In this document: positions 1 through 8,025 of the stretch, one piece after another
Layout: each line of letters starts with the position of its first letter
How positions within the stretch are numbered: position 1 is the first letter of the stretch
Origin: Streptomyces sp. SCSIO 30461
GTDB lineage: Bacteria; Actinomycetota; Actinomycetes; Streptomycetales; Streptomycetaceae
Direction: 5' to 3'
Assembly: GCF_037023745.1 (NCBI RefSeq)
Contig: NZ_CP146101.1
Location: 1,178,001 to 1,242,000 of the forward strand
Length of the DNA: 64,000 nt
The notes under the pieces: model-generated
Databases searched by the model: none
The model's input: the letters and a program-made list of their open reading frames with translations, nothing else
Told to the model about the DNA's origin: nothing
Translations under genes and position numbers: made by a program

Positions 1-1
1 C

Positions 2-511
2 GACCTCGACCGCTGCGTCCGGGCCGCGGGCGGGGCCCTGCAGGTGGACGAGGGTTGGCGCACCATGCCGTACCTCGGCGCCGGCAGCGTGGGCATCGGC
101 ATGGTGCTCGACGACTGGCTCGCCCACGGCGACGACGAGCGCTTCACCCGGGCGCGTGGTGAGATCGTGCAGGCCGCGCAGGCGAAGTTCTACGCCCAGC
201 CGGGCCTGTTCCGCGGCGCCGCAGGGATGGTGCTGCACCTGAGCCGTACCGCAGCGTCCGGCGCGTATCCCGGTACCCACACGGGCACCGTCACCGGTAC
301 CTCACCCACCGACATCGCCCGGCAGATCGGCGTGCTGGCCTGGCACGCGGTTCCCTTCGAAGGCCATCTCGCCTTCCCCGGCGAGCAGATGATGCGGCTG
401 TCCATGGACCTCGCCACCGGCACGGCCGGATGCCTGCTGGCGCTCGGCGCGGCGCTCCACGACGCACCGGTCCAGCTGCCCTTCCTGCCGCCGCCCCCCA
501 CCGGCCGCTGA
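2..511 (+). CDS. ramC: RamC-like class III lanthipeptide synthetase, C-terminal end (partial)
   Basis: The gene is cut by the left edge; the frame is open from base 2 and gives about 169 residues up to TGA at 509-511. The text DLDRCVRAAGGALQVDEGW followed by PYLGAGSVGIGMVLDDWL is typical of the C-terminal LanC-like cyclase domain of LanKC enzymes such as RamC and AmfT. These enzymes phosphorylate, dehydrate and cyclise the leader-bearing precursor; the lyase and kinase domains would lie left of the window. The precursor and two exporter genes follow directly in the order known for ramCSAB. The proline-rich end (PFLPPPPTGR) is a normal tail. Identification rests on motif and context and is strong. 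Confidence 0.9.
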   Translation, partial: DLDRCVRAAGGALQVDEGWRTMPYLGAGSVGIGMVLDDWLAHGDDERFTRARGEIVQAAQAKFYAQPGLFRGAAGMVLHLSRTAASGAYPGTHTGTVTGTSPTDIARQIGVLAWHAVPFEGHLAFPGEQMMRLSMDLATGTAGCLLALGAALHDAPVQLPFLPPPPTGR

Positions 512-602
512 CGCGGCCCCACAGACGGCTCCTGAGCGCGTGCGCAACAGGGGTCATGGCAACACCAACCGTCCCCGTATGACGAACGAAAGGCAGACGA
601 TC

Positions 603-740
603 ATGTCTCTTCTCGACCTTCAGACGATGGAGACCGCCAAGGACGAGCACGCCGAGGAGTTCGGGGGTACCGGCGGCGGCAGCCGCGCGAGCCTGCTGCT
701 CTGCGGCGACAGCAGCCTGAGCATCACCACCTGCAACTAG
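603..740 (+). CDS. ramS: SapB-type class III lanthipeptide precursor RamS
   Basis: A 45-codon gene starting MSLLDLQTMETAKDEHAEEF. The leader carries the LLDLQ helix that class III synthetases recognise. The end SRASLLLCGDSSLSITTCN matches the SapB core of S. coelicolor as I remember it, with the two Ser-x-x-Ser-x(n)-Cys ring motifs. Just before it this peptide has a Gly-rich GGTGGG stretch, where SapB has Thr-Gly. An in-frame GTG at 540 would add 21 residues of non-leader sequence; ATG at 603, behind GAAAGG, is preferred. The product is the amphipathic surfactant that lowers surface tension for aerial growth. Two strong hairpins follow before ramA. Confidence 0.95.
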   Translation: MSLLDLQTMETAKDEHAEEFGGTGGGSRASLLLCGDSSLSITTCN

Positions 741-768
741 TAGCGGCCGGTCCATCTCGACCGCAACA

Positions 769-838
769 CGGCATCGTGCGGAGTCGGCTCCGCACGATGC
801 CGACTCCGGTCCCGGGCGGTTCACCGCCCGGGACCGGA
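769..838 (+). terminator. Tandem strong hairpins between ramS and ramA
   Basis: Two perfect inverted repeats lie back to back. Arms CGGCATCGTGCGGA at 769-782 and its complement at 789-802 enclose a 6-nt loop; arms of 15 nt at 805-819 and 824-838 enclose TTCA. No T-run follows. They could act as a partial terminator or as 3' stabilisers, giving more ramS message than transporter message. The placement between precursor and exporter genes supports this, but the activity itself is inferred. Confidence 0.8.
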
Positions 839-876
839 ACCGTTCAGACGCCCGGACGAGCAGGAACGAGCAAGCC

Positions 877-2637
877 ATGAGCCAGCTCCGGTCTCCCGGC
901 CAGGTCACCGGAACCGCCAGACGGTTGCTGTCCGGAGCGGCGCGTGCCTCCGCGGTCCGGCTGGCGGCTGTCACCACAGCCGGAGTGGTCTCTGCGGGAG
1001 CCGCCATCGCGCTCCCCGCCGTACTGGGACGCACACTCGACCTGCTGCTCGACGGCGCCGCGAACGCCGGGCCGTGGCTCGCGCTCTGCGCCGCGCTGAT
1101 CATCGCCGACATGCTGAGCGACAGCGCATCGGCGCTGCTCACCGGGACCGTCAACGCCCACACTGCGGCCTGGATGCGCGGACGTGCGCTGCGGCACCTG
1201 CTGGCGGCCGGACCCCGCGGAGCCGCACGCTTCACCCCGGGCGATCTGGTGACCCGGCTGACCGGCAACGCGACGGAGGCCGCCGTGGCCCCGGCCACGG
1301 CGGCTGCCGCCCTGCCGGCACTCGCCCTGCCGATCGGCGGCCTGGTGGCGCTGCTGCTGATCGACGTATGGACGGCGGTCGCCTTCCTGGCCGGAGCGCC
1401 GGTGCTGGTGCTGCTGCTGCGCGCTTTCACCCGCGACACATCCGACGCGGTGTCCCGCTACCAGCGGGTCCAGGGCGACATCGCCACCCGTCTGGTGGAG
1501 GCGCTCGGCGGAGCGCGCACGATCGCGGCGGCCGGTACACAGGAATGGGAGCGTGCCCGGGTCCTGACTCCGCTGCCGGAACTCGGGCTGCGCGGACGCC
1601 AGGTCTGGCGGGTGTACGGGACGGCCGTCGCGCGTGCGGCGGTCCTTGTGCCGCTGCTGGAGACGGCGGTGCTCGCGGTCGGCGGACTGCGTCTCGCGGC
1701 CGGGGAGCTGACGGTGGGCGAGCTGCTCGCCGTGTTCCGCTACGCCGCCTTGGCCGCGGGCGTCGGCGCGGTCGTGGGACAGCTCGGCGCGCTGGTGCGC
1801 AGCCGTGCGGCGGCCCGCCGTACCGCGGAGCTGCTGACCGTGCCCGCCATGCGGTACGGGACCCGCAAGCTCCCCGAAGACGGCCCGGGGCGGCTGGAGT
1901 TCCGGGAGGTCACGGTCGCCCGTGAGGGGCGCCCGGTGCTGAGGAACGTGAATCTGGTCGTGCCCGGTGGCGCCACGCTCGCCGTGGTCGGACGGTCCGG
2001 CGCCGGCAAGACGGTGCTGGCCGAGCTGGCCGGACGGCTCGCAGACCCCGACGCCGGGGTCGTACTGCTGGACGGCATACCCCTGGCCGAGCTCGAACGG
2101 CAGGCACTGCGAAGGGACGTGGGCTACGCCTTCGAACGCCCCGCGTTGTTCGGTGCGACGGTGGCCGAAGCGCTGGCCTTCGGCCCGTACGAGCCGGACG
2201 GGCCCACGGTGACGGCTGCGGCCCGCGCGGCGGGCGCCGACCCGTTCGTCCGCCGTCTCCCCACCGGCTACGCCACCCCGCTCGGCGACGCCCCGCTCTC
2301 CGGAGGCGAAGCCCAGCGTCTCGGCCTGGCAAGGGCCTTCGCCCACGCCGGCCGGATGTTGGTGCTGGACGACGCCACATCGAGCCTGGACAGCGTGACC
2401 GAACGCCAGGTCGTCCGGGCCCTCCTGCACGACGTGCGCCCCGGTACCCGGGTGGTGATCGCCCACAGGGCGTCGTCCGCCGCCCGCGCCGACCTGGTGG
2501 CCTGGCTCGACGGCGGCCGGATCAGGGGCCTCGGACCGCATTCCGCGCTGTGGGCGCTGCCGGAATACCGGGCGGTGTTCGCGGCGGAGAGCGGTGAAGG
2601 CAAGCCCGACGACTCACACCCGCGGGGAGCGCGATGA
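877..2637 (+). CDS. ramA: RamA ABC exporter subunit
   Basis: A 586-residue half-size ABC exporter: an N-terminal six-helix membrane domain (about residues 30-300) followed by a nucleotide-binding domain. Walker A GRSGAGKT lies near residue 372, signature LSGGEAQRLGLARAF near 474 and Walker B RMLVLDDATSSLD near 493. It probably pairs with the next gene product as a heterodimer exporting the modified ramS peptide. Its TGA overlaps the ramB ATG (ATGA), so the two are translationally coupled. The first-named gene of the pair is called ramA following S. coelicolor order. Confidence 0.9.
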   Translation: MSQLRSPGQVTGTARRLLSGAARASAVRLAAVTTAGVVSAGAAIALPAVLGRTLDLLLDGAANAGPWLALCAALIIADMLSDSASALLTGTVNAHTAAWMRGRALRHLLAAGPRGAARFTPGDLVTRLTGNATEAAVAPATAAAALPALALPIGGLVALLLIDVWTAVAFLAGAPVLVLLLRAFTRDTSDAVSRYQRVQGDIATRLVEALGGARTIAAAGTQEWERARVLTPLPELGLRGRQVWRVYGTAVARAAVLVPLLETAVLAVGGLRLAAGELTVGELLAVFRYAALAAGVGAVVGQLGALVRSRAAARRTAELLTVPAMRYGTRKLPEDGPGRLEFREVTVAREGRPVLRNVNLVVPGGATLAVVGRSGAGKTVLAELAGRLADPDAGVVLLDGIPLAELERQALRRDVGYAFERPALFGATVAEALAFGPYEPDGPTVTAAARAAGADPFVRRLPTGYATPLGDAPLSGGEAQRLGLARAFAHAGRMLVLDDATSSLDSVTERQVVRALLHDVRPGTRVVIAHRASSAARADLVAWLDGGRIRGLGPHSALWALPEYRAVFAAESGEGKPDDSHPRGAR

Positions 2638-4556
2638 CGGGGCAGGGGAGTGCATCGGTGGCGACGCCGACGGCGACCGAGAAGGAGGCCGTCCCGCCGG
2701 GAGCCGCCGGGGCGGCACCGCTGCGAAGCGCCCCGCCCAGCACCCGCCGCAGCACCGGGAGGGGAGCGCTGCGGCGGGTGCTGGGCAGGGCGGTTCCGTT
2801 CCTCGCGCCGCGCCGGCGGGTGCTCCTGGGCCTCGCCGGCTGGTCGCTGCTGGAGTCGGGACAGACCTTCCTGGGCGGATACGGCGTTGCCAAGGCACTG
2901 GACAGCGGGTTCCTCGCCGAGCGGCCGGGCGTGGGCATCGGCTGGCTGGCGGTCGCCGCCGTGGCGATCGTCGCGGGTGGGGTGGCCACGGACCGGATGT
3001 TCCACAGGCTGGCCGAGCTGGTGGAACCGCTGCGGGACGGGCTGGTGCGCCGGGTCGTCACCGGTGCGCTGAGTGGCCTCGCGTCCGGGGCCGGTGACCG
3101 CAGGGCGGTGTCCCGGCTGACGCACCAGACGGAGGCGGCCCGGGACGGGTTCGCCGGGCTGGTGCTGGTCCTGCGGTCGTTCGTGTTCACCGCCGCGGGC
3201 GCGCTGCTCGGCATGCTGGCGCTCGCCCCCGCGCTGCTGCTGGTGGTGCTGCCACCGCTGGCCGTCGGCCTGGTGCTGTTCACCGCCGCGCTCGGCCCGA
3301 TGGCCGCGCGGCAGCGGGAGTTCCTGCACACCGATGAGCAACTCGCCCAGCGCTTCGCCGAGATCGTGCCGGGTCTGCGGGACGTGGTCGCCTGCGGTGC
3401 GGAGGCGCGAACGGCCGATGCGGCGGATGAGCTGATCGACGCCCAGACGCGGGCCGCGCGTTCGCTGGCGCGCTGGGCCGCCGTCCGCACGCTCGCGCTC
3501 GCGCTGTCCGCGCAGCTGCCGATCGTGCTGCTGCTGGCCGCCGCCCCCTGGCTGCTCCGCCAGGGAGTCACCGCCGGGGCGTTGCTGGGGGCGCTCACCT
3601 ATCTGACGCAGGCGCTGCTGCCCGCCCTGCACACGCTGATGACCGGTCTGGGGGCGGCCGGCACCCGGCTGCTGGTGATCCTGGACCACCTCACGGGCAG
3701 CCGCAGCGCGCCCGACGGCCACCCGTCAGCCGAGCCGGACGACATGGACGGGGAACGGGTGCCGGCGCGCGCTCCGCGTGTGGAACTGCGGTCGGTCTCG
3801 TTCGCGTACGGTCCGGGCGCGCGGCCCGTCGTGGATGCGCTGGATCTCGTCGTGGAGCCCGGTGAGCACCTGGCCGTTGTCGGGCCCAGCGGTATCGGCA
3901 AGTCCACACTGTTCGCGCTGATGGCCGGACTGCTGGTGCCGGACAGCGGAGAGGTGAGGGTGGCCGGGTCGCCGGTGCGACGGCGACCCGGCCGGTACAC
4001 GGCGGCGCACACGCGGGTCCTGATACCGCAGGAGGCCTATGTGTTCACGGGCAGCCTGCGCGAGAACCTGCTGTATCTGTGCCCGGACGGGGGCCCCGGG
4101 ACCGCGGCCGTGGAGTCCGCCGCGGCGGCGATCGGCCTCGCACCCGTGGTGCACCGGCTCGGTGGCCTTGACGCGCCCGTCGACCCGGGCGCCCTGTCGC
4201 AGGGGGAGCGGCAGCTCATCGCACTGACCCGGGCGTATTTGTCGCCCGCCCGGCTGGTGCTGCTCGACGAGGCGACCTGCCACCTGGACCCGGGCGCCGA
4301 GGCCAACGCCGAACAGGCCTTCGCCGCACGCCCCGGGACCCTGATCGTGATCGCCCACCGCCTCACCTCCGCGCGCAGGGCTTCCCGCGTTCTGGTCCTG
4401 GACGGCGTACACGCCGTGTCGGGCTCCCATGAGGACCTGCTGGCCCGTTCCGAGCTGTATCGGGACCTCGTGGGCCACTGGGAGGGCGAGACCGGCCCCG
4501 AAGCCGGGGGCGACGCCGGGACGGGCCTCGGGGCCGGGCGGGCCACGGACGACTGA
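2634..4556 (+). CDS. ramB: RamB ABC exporter subunit
   Basis: A 640-residue ABC exporter with a Gly/Pro-rich N-terminal tail of about 50 residues, a membrane domain, and an ATPase domain with Walker A GPSGIGKST near residue 417, signature LSQGERQLIAL near 521 and Walker B RLVLLDEATCHLD near 540. The signature has Gln instead of the second Gly (LSQGE), a common permitted variant. It overlaps ramA by four bases and is the predicted partner in peptide export. The end of the coding sequence forms the left arm of a 17-bp hairpin shared with ramR. Confidence 0.9.
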   Translation: MTGQGSASVATPTATEKEAVPPGAAGAAPLRSAPPSTRRSTGRGALRRVLGRAVPFLAPRRRVLLGLAGWSLLESGQTFLGGYGVAKALDSGFLAERPGVGIGWLAVAAVAIVAGGVATDRMFHRLAELVEPLRDGLVRRVVTGALSGLASGAGDRRAVSRLTHQTEAARDGFAGLVLVLRSFVFTAAGALLGMLALAPALLLVVLPPLAVGLVLFTAALGPMAARQREFLHTDEQLAQRFAEIVPGLRDVVACGAEARTADAADELIDAQTRAARSLARWAAVRTLALALSAQLPIVLLLAAAPWLLRQGVTAGALLGALTYLTQALLPALHTLMTGLGAAGTRLLVILDHLTGSRSAPDGHPSAEPDDMDGERVPARAPRVELRSVSFAYGPGARPVVDALDLVVEPGEHLAVVGPSGIGKSTLFALMAGLLVPDSGEVRVAGSPVRRRPGRYTAAHTRVLIPQEAYVFTGSLRENLLYLCPDGGPGTAAVESAAAAIGLAPVVHRLGGLDAPVDPGALSQGERQLIALTRAYLSPARLVLLDEATCHLDPGAEANAEQAFAARPGTLIVIAHRLTSARRASRVLVLDGVHAVSGSHEDLLARSELYRDLVGHWEGETGPEAGGDAGTGLGAGRATDD

Positions 4557-4583
4557 ACGCCACCGTCCGCCCGGCCCCGAGGC
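4525..4583. terminator. Shared hairpin between convergent ramB and ramR
   Basis: A perfect 17-bp inverted repeat: GCCTCGGGGCCGGGCGG at 4525-4541 and its complement at 4567-4583, with a 25-nt loop that contains the ramB stop codon. It sits exactly between the convergent ramB and ramR stops, so it is placed to end transcription from both sides. There is no U-tract, as is usual in high-GC actinomycetes. Confidence 0.75.
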
Positions 4584-5189
4584 TCAGACCCAGCCCGCGT
4601 GCTGCGAGATCCGAATCGCGTCCACGCGGTTCCGGGCCCCTGTCTTACGGGTGATCGCGGACATGTAGTTGCGGACGGTTCCCCCTGAGAGATGCAGGCT
4701 GCGTGCGATCTCGGCGACGGTCGAGCCCTCGGCGGCCAGCCGCAGCACGCTCAACTCGCGCGGGGTCAGCGGCATCTCGGCCGCCTGCAGGAACCCGAAG
4801 GCGAGTGACTCGTCGATGAAACGTTCCCCCGCAGCGACACGCCGGATTCCTTCGAGTAGTCGCTGGGGGCCACCGTCCTTGCTGACGTACCCCAGTGCGC
4901 CCGCGTCGAAGGCGCGCCGCAGCAGACCGGGCCGGGAGCCCGTCGCGAGCACCAGCAGGGCGGCGCCCATCCCGGTGATGCGCCGGGCGAGTCCGGCCAC
5001 CGTGCCGAGCATGGTCGATCCCGGGCAGTCGACGTCCACGATGCAGACGTGGGGCCGCAGCGACTGCGCCTGTACGGCCGCGGAGCGCCAGGTGGAGGGT
5101 ATGACCTCGAAGTCGCCCTCCCTCCCCAGCAGGGCGGTCAGTGCCGACCGCATCAGGCTGGTGTCGTGCACGAGCAGTACCCGTATCAA
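4584..5189 (-). CDS. ramR: RamR, NarL-type response regulator of the ram operon
   Basis: A 201-residue regulator with an N-terminal receiver domain and a C-terminal LuxR helix-turn-helix (LTPRELSVLRLAAEGSTVAEIA, closing with VRNYMSAITRKTGARNRVDA). TTG at 5189 is chosen because GGAGG lies seven bases upstream and the protein then begins MIRVLLVHD like its homologues; an in-frame start at 5240 adds 17 residues without a ribosome site. The receiver has HD rather than the usual DD/DE acidic pair, but keeps Asp in CIVDVDCPG and Lys in YVSKDG. Known RamR activates ramCSAB by binding repeats upstream of ramC, which lie outside the window. Confidence 0.88.
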   Translation of the reverse strand: MIRVLLVHDTSLMRSALTALLGREGDFEVIPSTWRSAAVQAQSLRPHVCIVDVDCPGSTMLGTVAGLARRITGMGAALLVLATGSRPGLLRRAFDAGALGYVSKDGGPQRLLEGIRRVAAGERFIDESLAFGFLQAAEMPLTPRELSVLRLAAEGSTVAEIARSLHLSGGTVRNYMSAITRKTGARNRVDAIRISQHAGWV

Positions 5190-5662
5190 CCCCGTCGCCT
5201 CCTGTCGCGTGTGCGCGGAGCTTCTTTGCGCCGCACACATCCGGTCATTCAGTCGTACAACCGGTGCCCCGTGGCGAGGCGGCTAGTCGGTCCTGGGGAG
5301 GCACGGGAGCGCACGGTTCCCACCCTGTGCGCCGGGGCGTGCGCAGGCGCGCCCTCTCGCGCGTGAGCGGTTTACGAGCGCTCCTCGTAGTGGTGGCCGG
5401 TGCGTCCCTCGTCCGTCCGGGCACCGGCCGGCACCGCCGACCTGCGCGTTCGTCCGGCTCGCGATCACGGCTCCGGCCCCACTTTCCGGGAGAGCCCCAC
5501 CGAAACCACGGGCCAGGACGATGTCGGTCACGGTGCCGCTCATCGGTGCCCCCTCGGATCGCCGGTCGCGGCCGGGCGGCGGCAGCCTTGTCGGCGCGGT
5601 GCGCCCGCAGGATCTGCCGCAGGGCGATGACCGCCGCGACGGTGGGGGACCGGGTGCCGCCT
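5190..5662. other. Intergenic stretch, no supported gene
   Basis: About 470 bases separate the ramR start from the TetR operator. Overlapping frames are open on both strands because of GC bias. A minus-strand reading starting MSGTVTDIVLARGFGGAL has a weak short-chain-dehydrogenase flavour but loses it at once. I see only a possible remnant of a gene once divergent from the TetR gene. Confidence 0.5.
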
Positions 5663-5705
5663 TTACCCATAACCGAACCGTACGGTACGGTTCGGTTATG
5701 GGTAA
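5663..5705. promoter_or_regulatory. Perfect 43-bp palindrome over the TetR start codon
   Basis: Two 21-base arms around a single central base (5684) are perfectly complementary; each arm contains ACCGAACCGTAC or its complement, flanked by ACCCATA / TATGGGT. The right arm includes the ATG of the TetR gene at 5698. The length and symmetry fit an operator for a TetR dimer or pair of dimers. Because the start codon lies inside, the repressor would block its own transcription and possibly translation. No Shine-Dalgarno precedes the ATG, so a leaderless message is likely. Confidence 0.85.
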
Positions 5706-6345
5706 CGTCAGCAAGGCCGCCGAGCGGCGTCAGCGAATCCTGCGGGCAGCCGGGGTCGTCTTCAGCGAACATGGATACGCAGGGGCGTCGATGGCGCAGA
5801 TCGCCGCAGCCGCCGGGGCGTCGAAGGAGACGCTGTACAGCTATTTCGGCGACAAGCTCGGCTTGCTGCGCGAGGCCCTGACCTCGCTCGTCCAAGCCCC
5901 GGACCGCGCAGCCACCCCCGCGCTGTCGGCGCAACCGGCGTCTCCCGAAGAGTTCGAGTCATTGCTGGGCGACATCGCGCAGGCCCTGGTGGCGGACCTC
6001 ATGCAGCCGGCCTACCTCGCGCTCGCCCGGGTCGTCGTCGCCGAGACACCGCGTACCCCCGGCCTGGCGGACCAGTTCAAGGCCGCCGTGGCGGACCGTG
6101 CCATCGGCGAGGTGGCGGCGGTCCTGAACGCGGGCAGGGAGCGGGGTCTCGTCGACCCCGACATCGACACGGAGCCGGCCGCGCGAGCCCTGATCGGATC
6201 CTTGCTCACCTACGTCCTGCTCGACGGACTGCTGCGCCACCCGTCAGCGATCCAGCCACCCACCGCTGACGCCATTCGGGCACAAGTGGCCCTCTTCCAC
6301 CGCGCAGTCCGCGCACCCCACCACCCGGACCGGGAGACCTCATGA
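5698..6345 (+). CDS. TetR family repressor, probably autoregulated
   Basis: A 215-residue TetR protein. The helix-turn-helix is at about residues 12-58 (RRQRILRAAGVVFSEHGYAG, then IAAAAGASKETLYSYFGDK), followed by a helical ligand domain. The start is the ATG inside the long palindrome; upstream GTG/ATG codons in frame lie in non-conserved sequence. It overlaps the next gene by ATGA, so the two form one operon, and the ligand is probably linked to what the downstream protein handles. The ligand cannot be told from the sequence. Confidence 0.88.
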   Translation: MGNVSKAAERRQRILRAAGVVFSEHGYAGASMAQIAAAAGASKETLYSYFGDKLGLLREALTSLVQAPDRAATPALSAQPASPEEFESLLGDIAQALVADLMQPAYLALARVVVAETPRTPGLADQFKAAVADRAIGEVAAVLNAGRERGLVDPDIDTEPAARALIGSLLTYVLLDGLLRHPSAIQPPTADAIRAQVALFHRAVRAPHHPDRETS

Positions 6346-7124
6346 CCGACCGCATCACCGACCCCGCGGCGGCACATGCCGCCGACAAGGACATCAAGAC
6401 CAGCTGGACCCGCGCGCGGCTCATCGAGCCCTCGACCTCCGGCTTCGTGCACATTGGTGCCGGCAGCGGAGCCTGGCGCACTCCCGTGGTGCTCCCTCGG
6501 GGGCGGCGTCGGAGGATCCTGGCCGCGATGCACGTGGCGGCGGCCGAACTGCTGGGCGACCCGCGTGTCACTCGCGCCGACGTGTTCGAGGCGTTCATCC
6601 GCCCGCCCGGCCGGCGTTCGCACGGCCCCGGCCAGGATGTGCCGGATGCGGACTTCGACGCCGTCCTGCTCGTCGAGACCGTCGATGTCCACGGTGCCGA
6701 GGAAGTCCTGCGCGCAGCCACGGTCACCAGGCTGCAAGCCGAGCTCGACCGGACCGCTCGACGTTCGCTGGTGTTCGCCGGGTCCAACGCCCGCCGCATC
6801 GACCGGGTCGACCACGAACGGCAAGGTGTCTTCCTGTTCAACTACTTCTCGGCGGACGACGTCGACACCAACCTGTACGCCTGGCAGTACACCGCAGGCT
6901 GGTTCCAGGACGAGACGGGCCTCGACAACTCGACCGTCCTGCGGCCCGCCGAGTCGGGGAAGGCCCCCTACAGTCTGGTCAACCACTGCCGGTGGGACCG
7001 GATGAGCGACGTCATGCCCTCGCTCGTGTTCAAACCCAGCTTCCGCAAGTTCGTCCTGCGCACCTTCACCGAGAACCGGGTGGCCGCGCGCCCCATCTTC
7101 TACAGGCTGCACCGAGCGAACTGA
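6342..7124 (+). CDS. Unrecognised 260-residue protein coupled to TetR
   Basis: I do not recognise the family with confidence. The protein is soluble, without signal peptide or membrane helix. The C-terminal half (FLFNYFSADDVDTNLYAWQY, ETGLDNSTVL, then YSLVNHCRWDRM) has the alternating strand/helix pattern and Trp/His content of dimeric alpha-beta barrel (antibiotic monooxygenase-like) proteins, and the N-terminal half may be a second copy. Its ATG overlaps the repressor stop, so it is the only obvious target of the repressor. A role in handling a small reactive or aromatic compound is inference. Confidence 0.75.
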   Translation: MTDRITDPAAAHAADKDIKTSWTRARLIEPSTSGFVHIGAGSGAWRTPVVLPRGRRRRILAAMHVAAAELLGDPRVTRADVFEAFIRPPGRRSHGPGQDVPDADFDAVLLVETVDVHGAEEVLRAATVTRLQAELDRTARRSLVFAGSNARRIDRVDHERQGVFLFNYFSADDVDTNLYAWQYTAGWFQDETGLDNSTVLRPAESGKAPYSLVNHCRWDRMSDVMPSLVFKPSFRKFVLRTFTENRVAARPIFYRLHRAN

Positions 7125-7328
7125 CGCGCTCTCACGCCGCTGTCAGGCCGCGCTCGGTGTTCACGACACCGGGCGCGGCTCGCAGGCGGCGAGGTCCTCC
7201 GATCGCGGCACCGGACCGTGCTCGCCCATCGCCGCCTGGAACCAGGCCTCCGGGAAGCCCTACCCCATGCCCGTCGCGATGCCGAAGCTCCCGCGGGAAC
7301 CCTCCGGCGTCGCGCGGGTTCCCTGTGA

Positions 7329-7910
7329 TCAGCGTTGCTCCAGGGTGGCCTGGATGGCGGGCGCGAGGGTGTCGATGATCTGTTCCGCGGTGAGGACGGT
7401 CACGGCAGGCAGGCGCAGCAGGTATCGGGTGAGGCCGAGACCGAGGAGCTGGGCGGAGATCAGGCCGGCGCGGGCGGCGGTGCGTTCGGGGCCGAGGGCC
7501 GCGGTCAGGGCGGGGGAGATCTGCGCGGCGAAGATCTCGTGCATCCGGGTTGCGGCCTGGTCGTTGGTGACGGCGGAGCGCAGCAACAGCAGCAGGGCAT
7601 CGCCGGTGGGGTCGTCCTCCCAGCGGTGGAGGAAGTGCCGGACCAGGGTGCGGGCCAGGTCGTCCGCGGGAACGGCGGTGAGGTCGGGCAGGCGCAGGTC
7701 GATGGCGAGGGCGGCGTCGAAGAGCTGCGCCTTGCTCCCGTAGTAGCGCATGACCATCGAAGGGTCGATCTCGGCGTCTGCTGCCACGGCGCGGATGGTG
7801 GTGCGTTCGAAGCCCTGGGTGGCGAAGCGGTGGCGCGCGGCGTTCAGGATGGCGGCCCGGGTGTGGTCGGAGCGCCTGGGCGGTGCGTTCTTCTCAGCGT
7901 CCTGCATCAT
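7329..7910 (-). CDS. TetR family regulator of divergent monooxygenase
   Basis: A 193-residue TetR protein with an N-terminal helix-turn-helix (RAAILNAARHRFATQGFERT, then VAADAEIDPSMVMRYYGSK) and a TetR_C-type helical domain. A TTG at 7928 is in frame but would run through the operator; ATG at 7910 or 7907 (MMQDAEK) leaves the palindrome just outside the gene and is preferred. There is no clear ribosome site, so a leaderless message is possible. The gene is divergent from the flavin monooxygenase at 8026, the usual layout of a repressor and its target. Confidence 0.87.
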   Translation of the reverse strand: MMQDAEKNAPPRRSDHTRAAILNAARHRFATQGFERTTIRAVAADAEIDPSMVMRYYGSKAQLFDAALAIDLRLPDLTAVPADDLARTLVRHFLHRWEDDPTGDALLLLLRSAVTNDQAATRMHEIFAAQISPALTAALGPERTAARAGLISAQLLGLGLTRYLLRLPAVTVLTAEQIIDTLAPAIQATLEQR

Positions 7911-7927
7911 GCCTACGAGTGTAGGCA
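7910..7927. promoter_or_regulatory. TetR-type operator TGCCTAC-N4-GTAGGCA
   Basis: Seven-base perfect arms around GAGT abut the repressor start codon. A related half site, TTGTAGGCCA, recurs at about 7989-7998 on the monooxygenase side. Between them GTTGACT (7935-7941) and AGTCAAC (7966-7972) form another inverted repeat, the first of which contains a TTGACT -35-like hexamer. The arrangement suits control of both divergent promoters. Confidence 0.65.
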
Positions 7928-8025
7928 AACATGTGTTGACTTCTCAAGCGTCAGGGGTGCACTCTAGTCAACAGGTGATGGCCAACGCTTGTAGGCCATC
8001 TGGCCCGCACTCTTACGGAGGCGTC

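Noticed and set aside
5283..5714. Minus-strand gene divergent from the TetR at 5698
   Set aside because: The palindrome position would suit it, but the translation loses any resemblance to dehydrogenases after about 20 residues.
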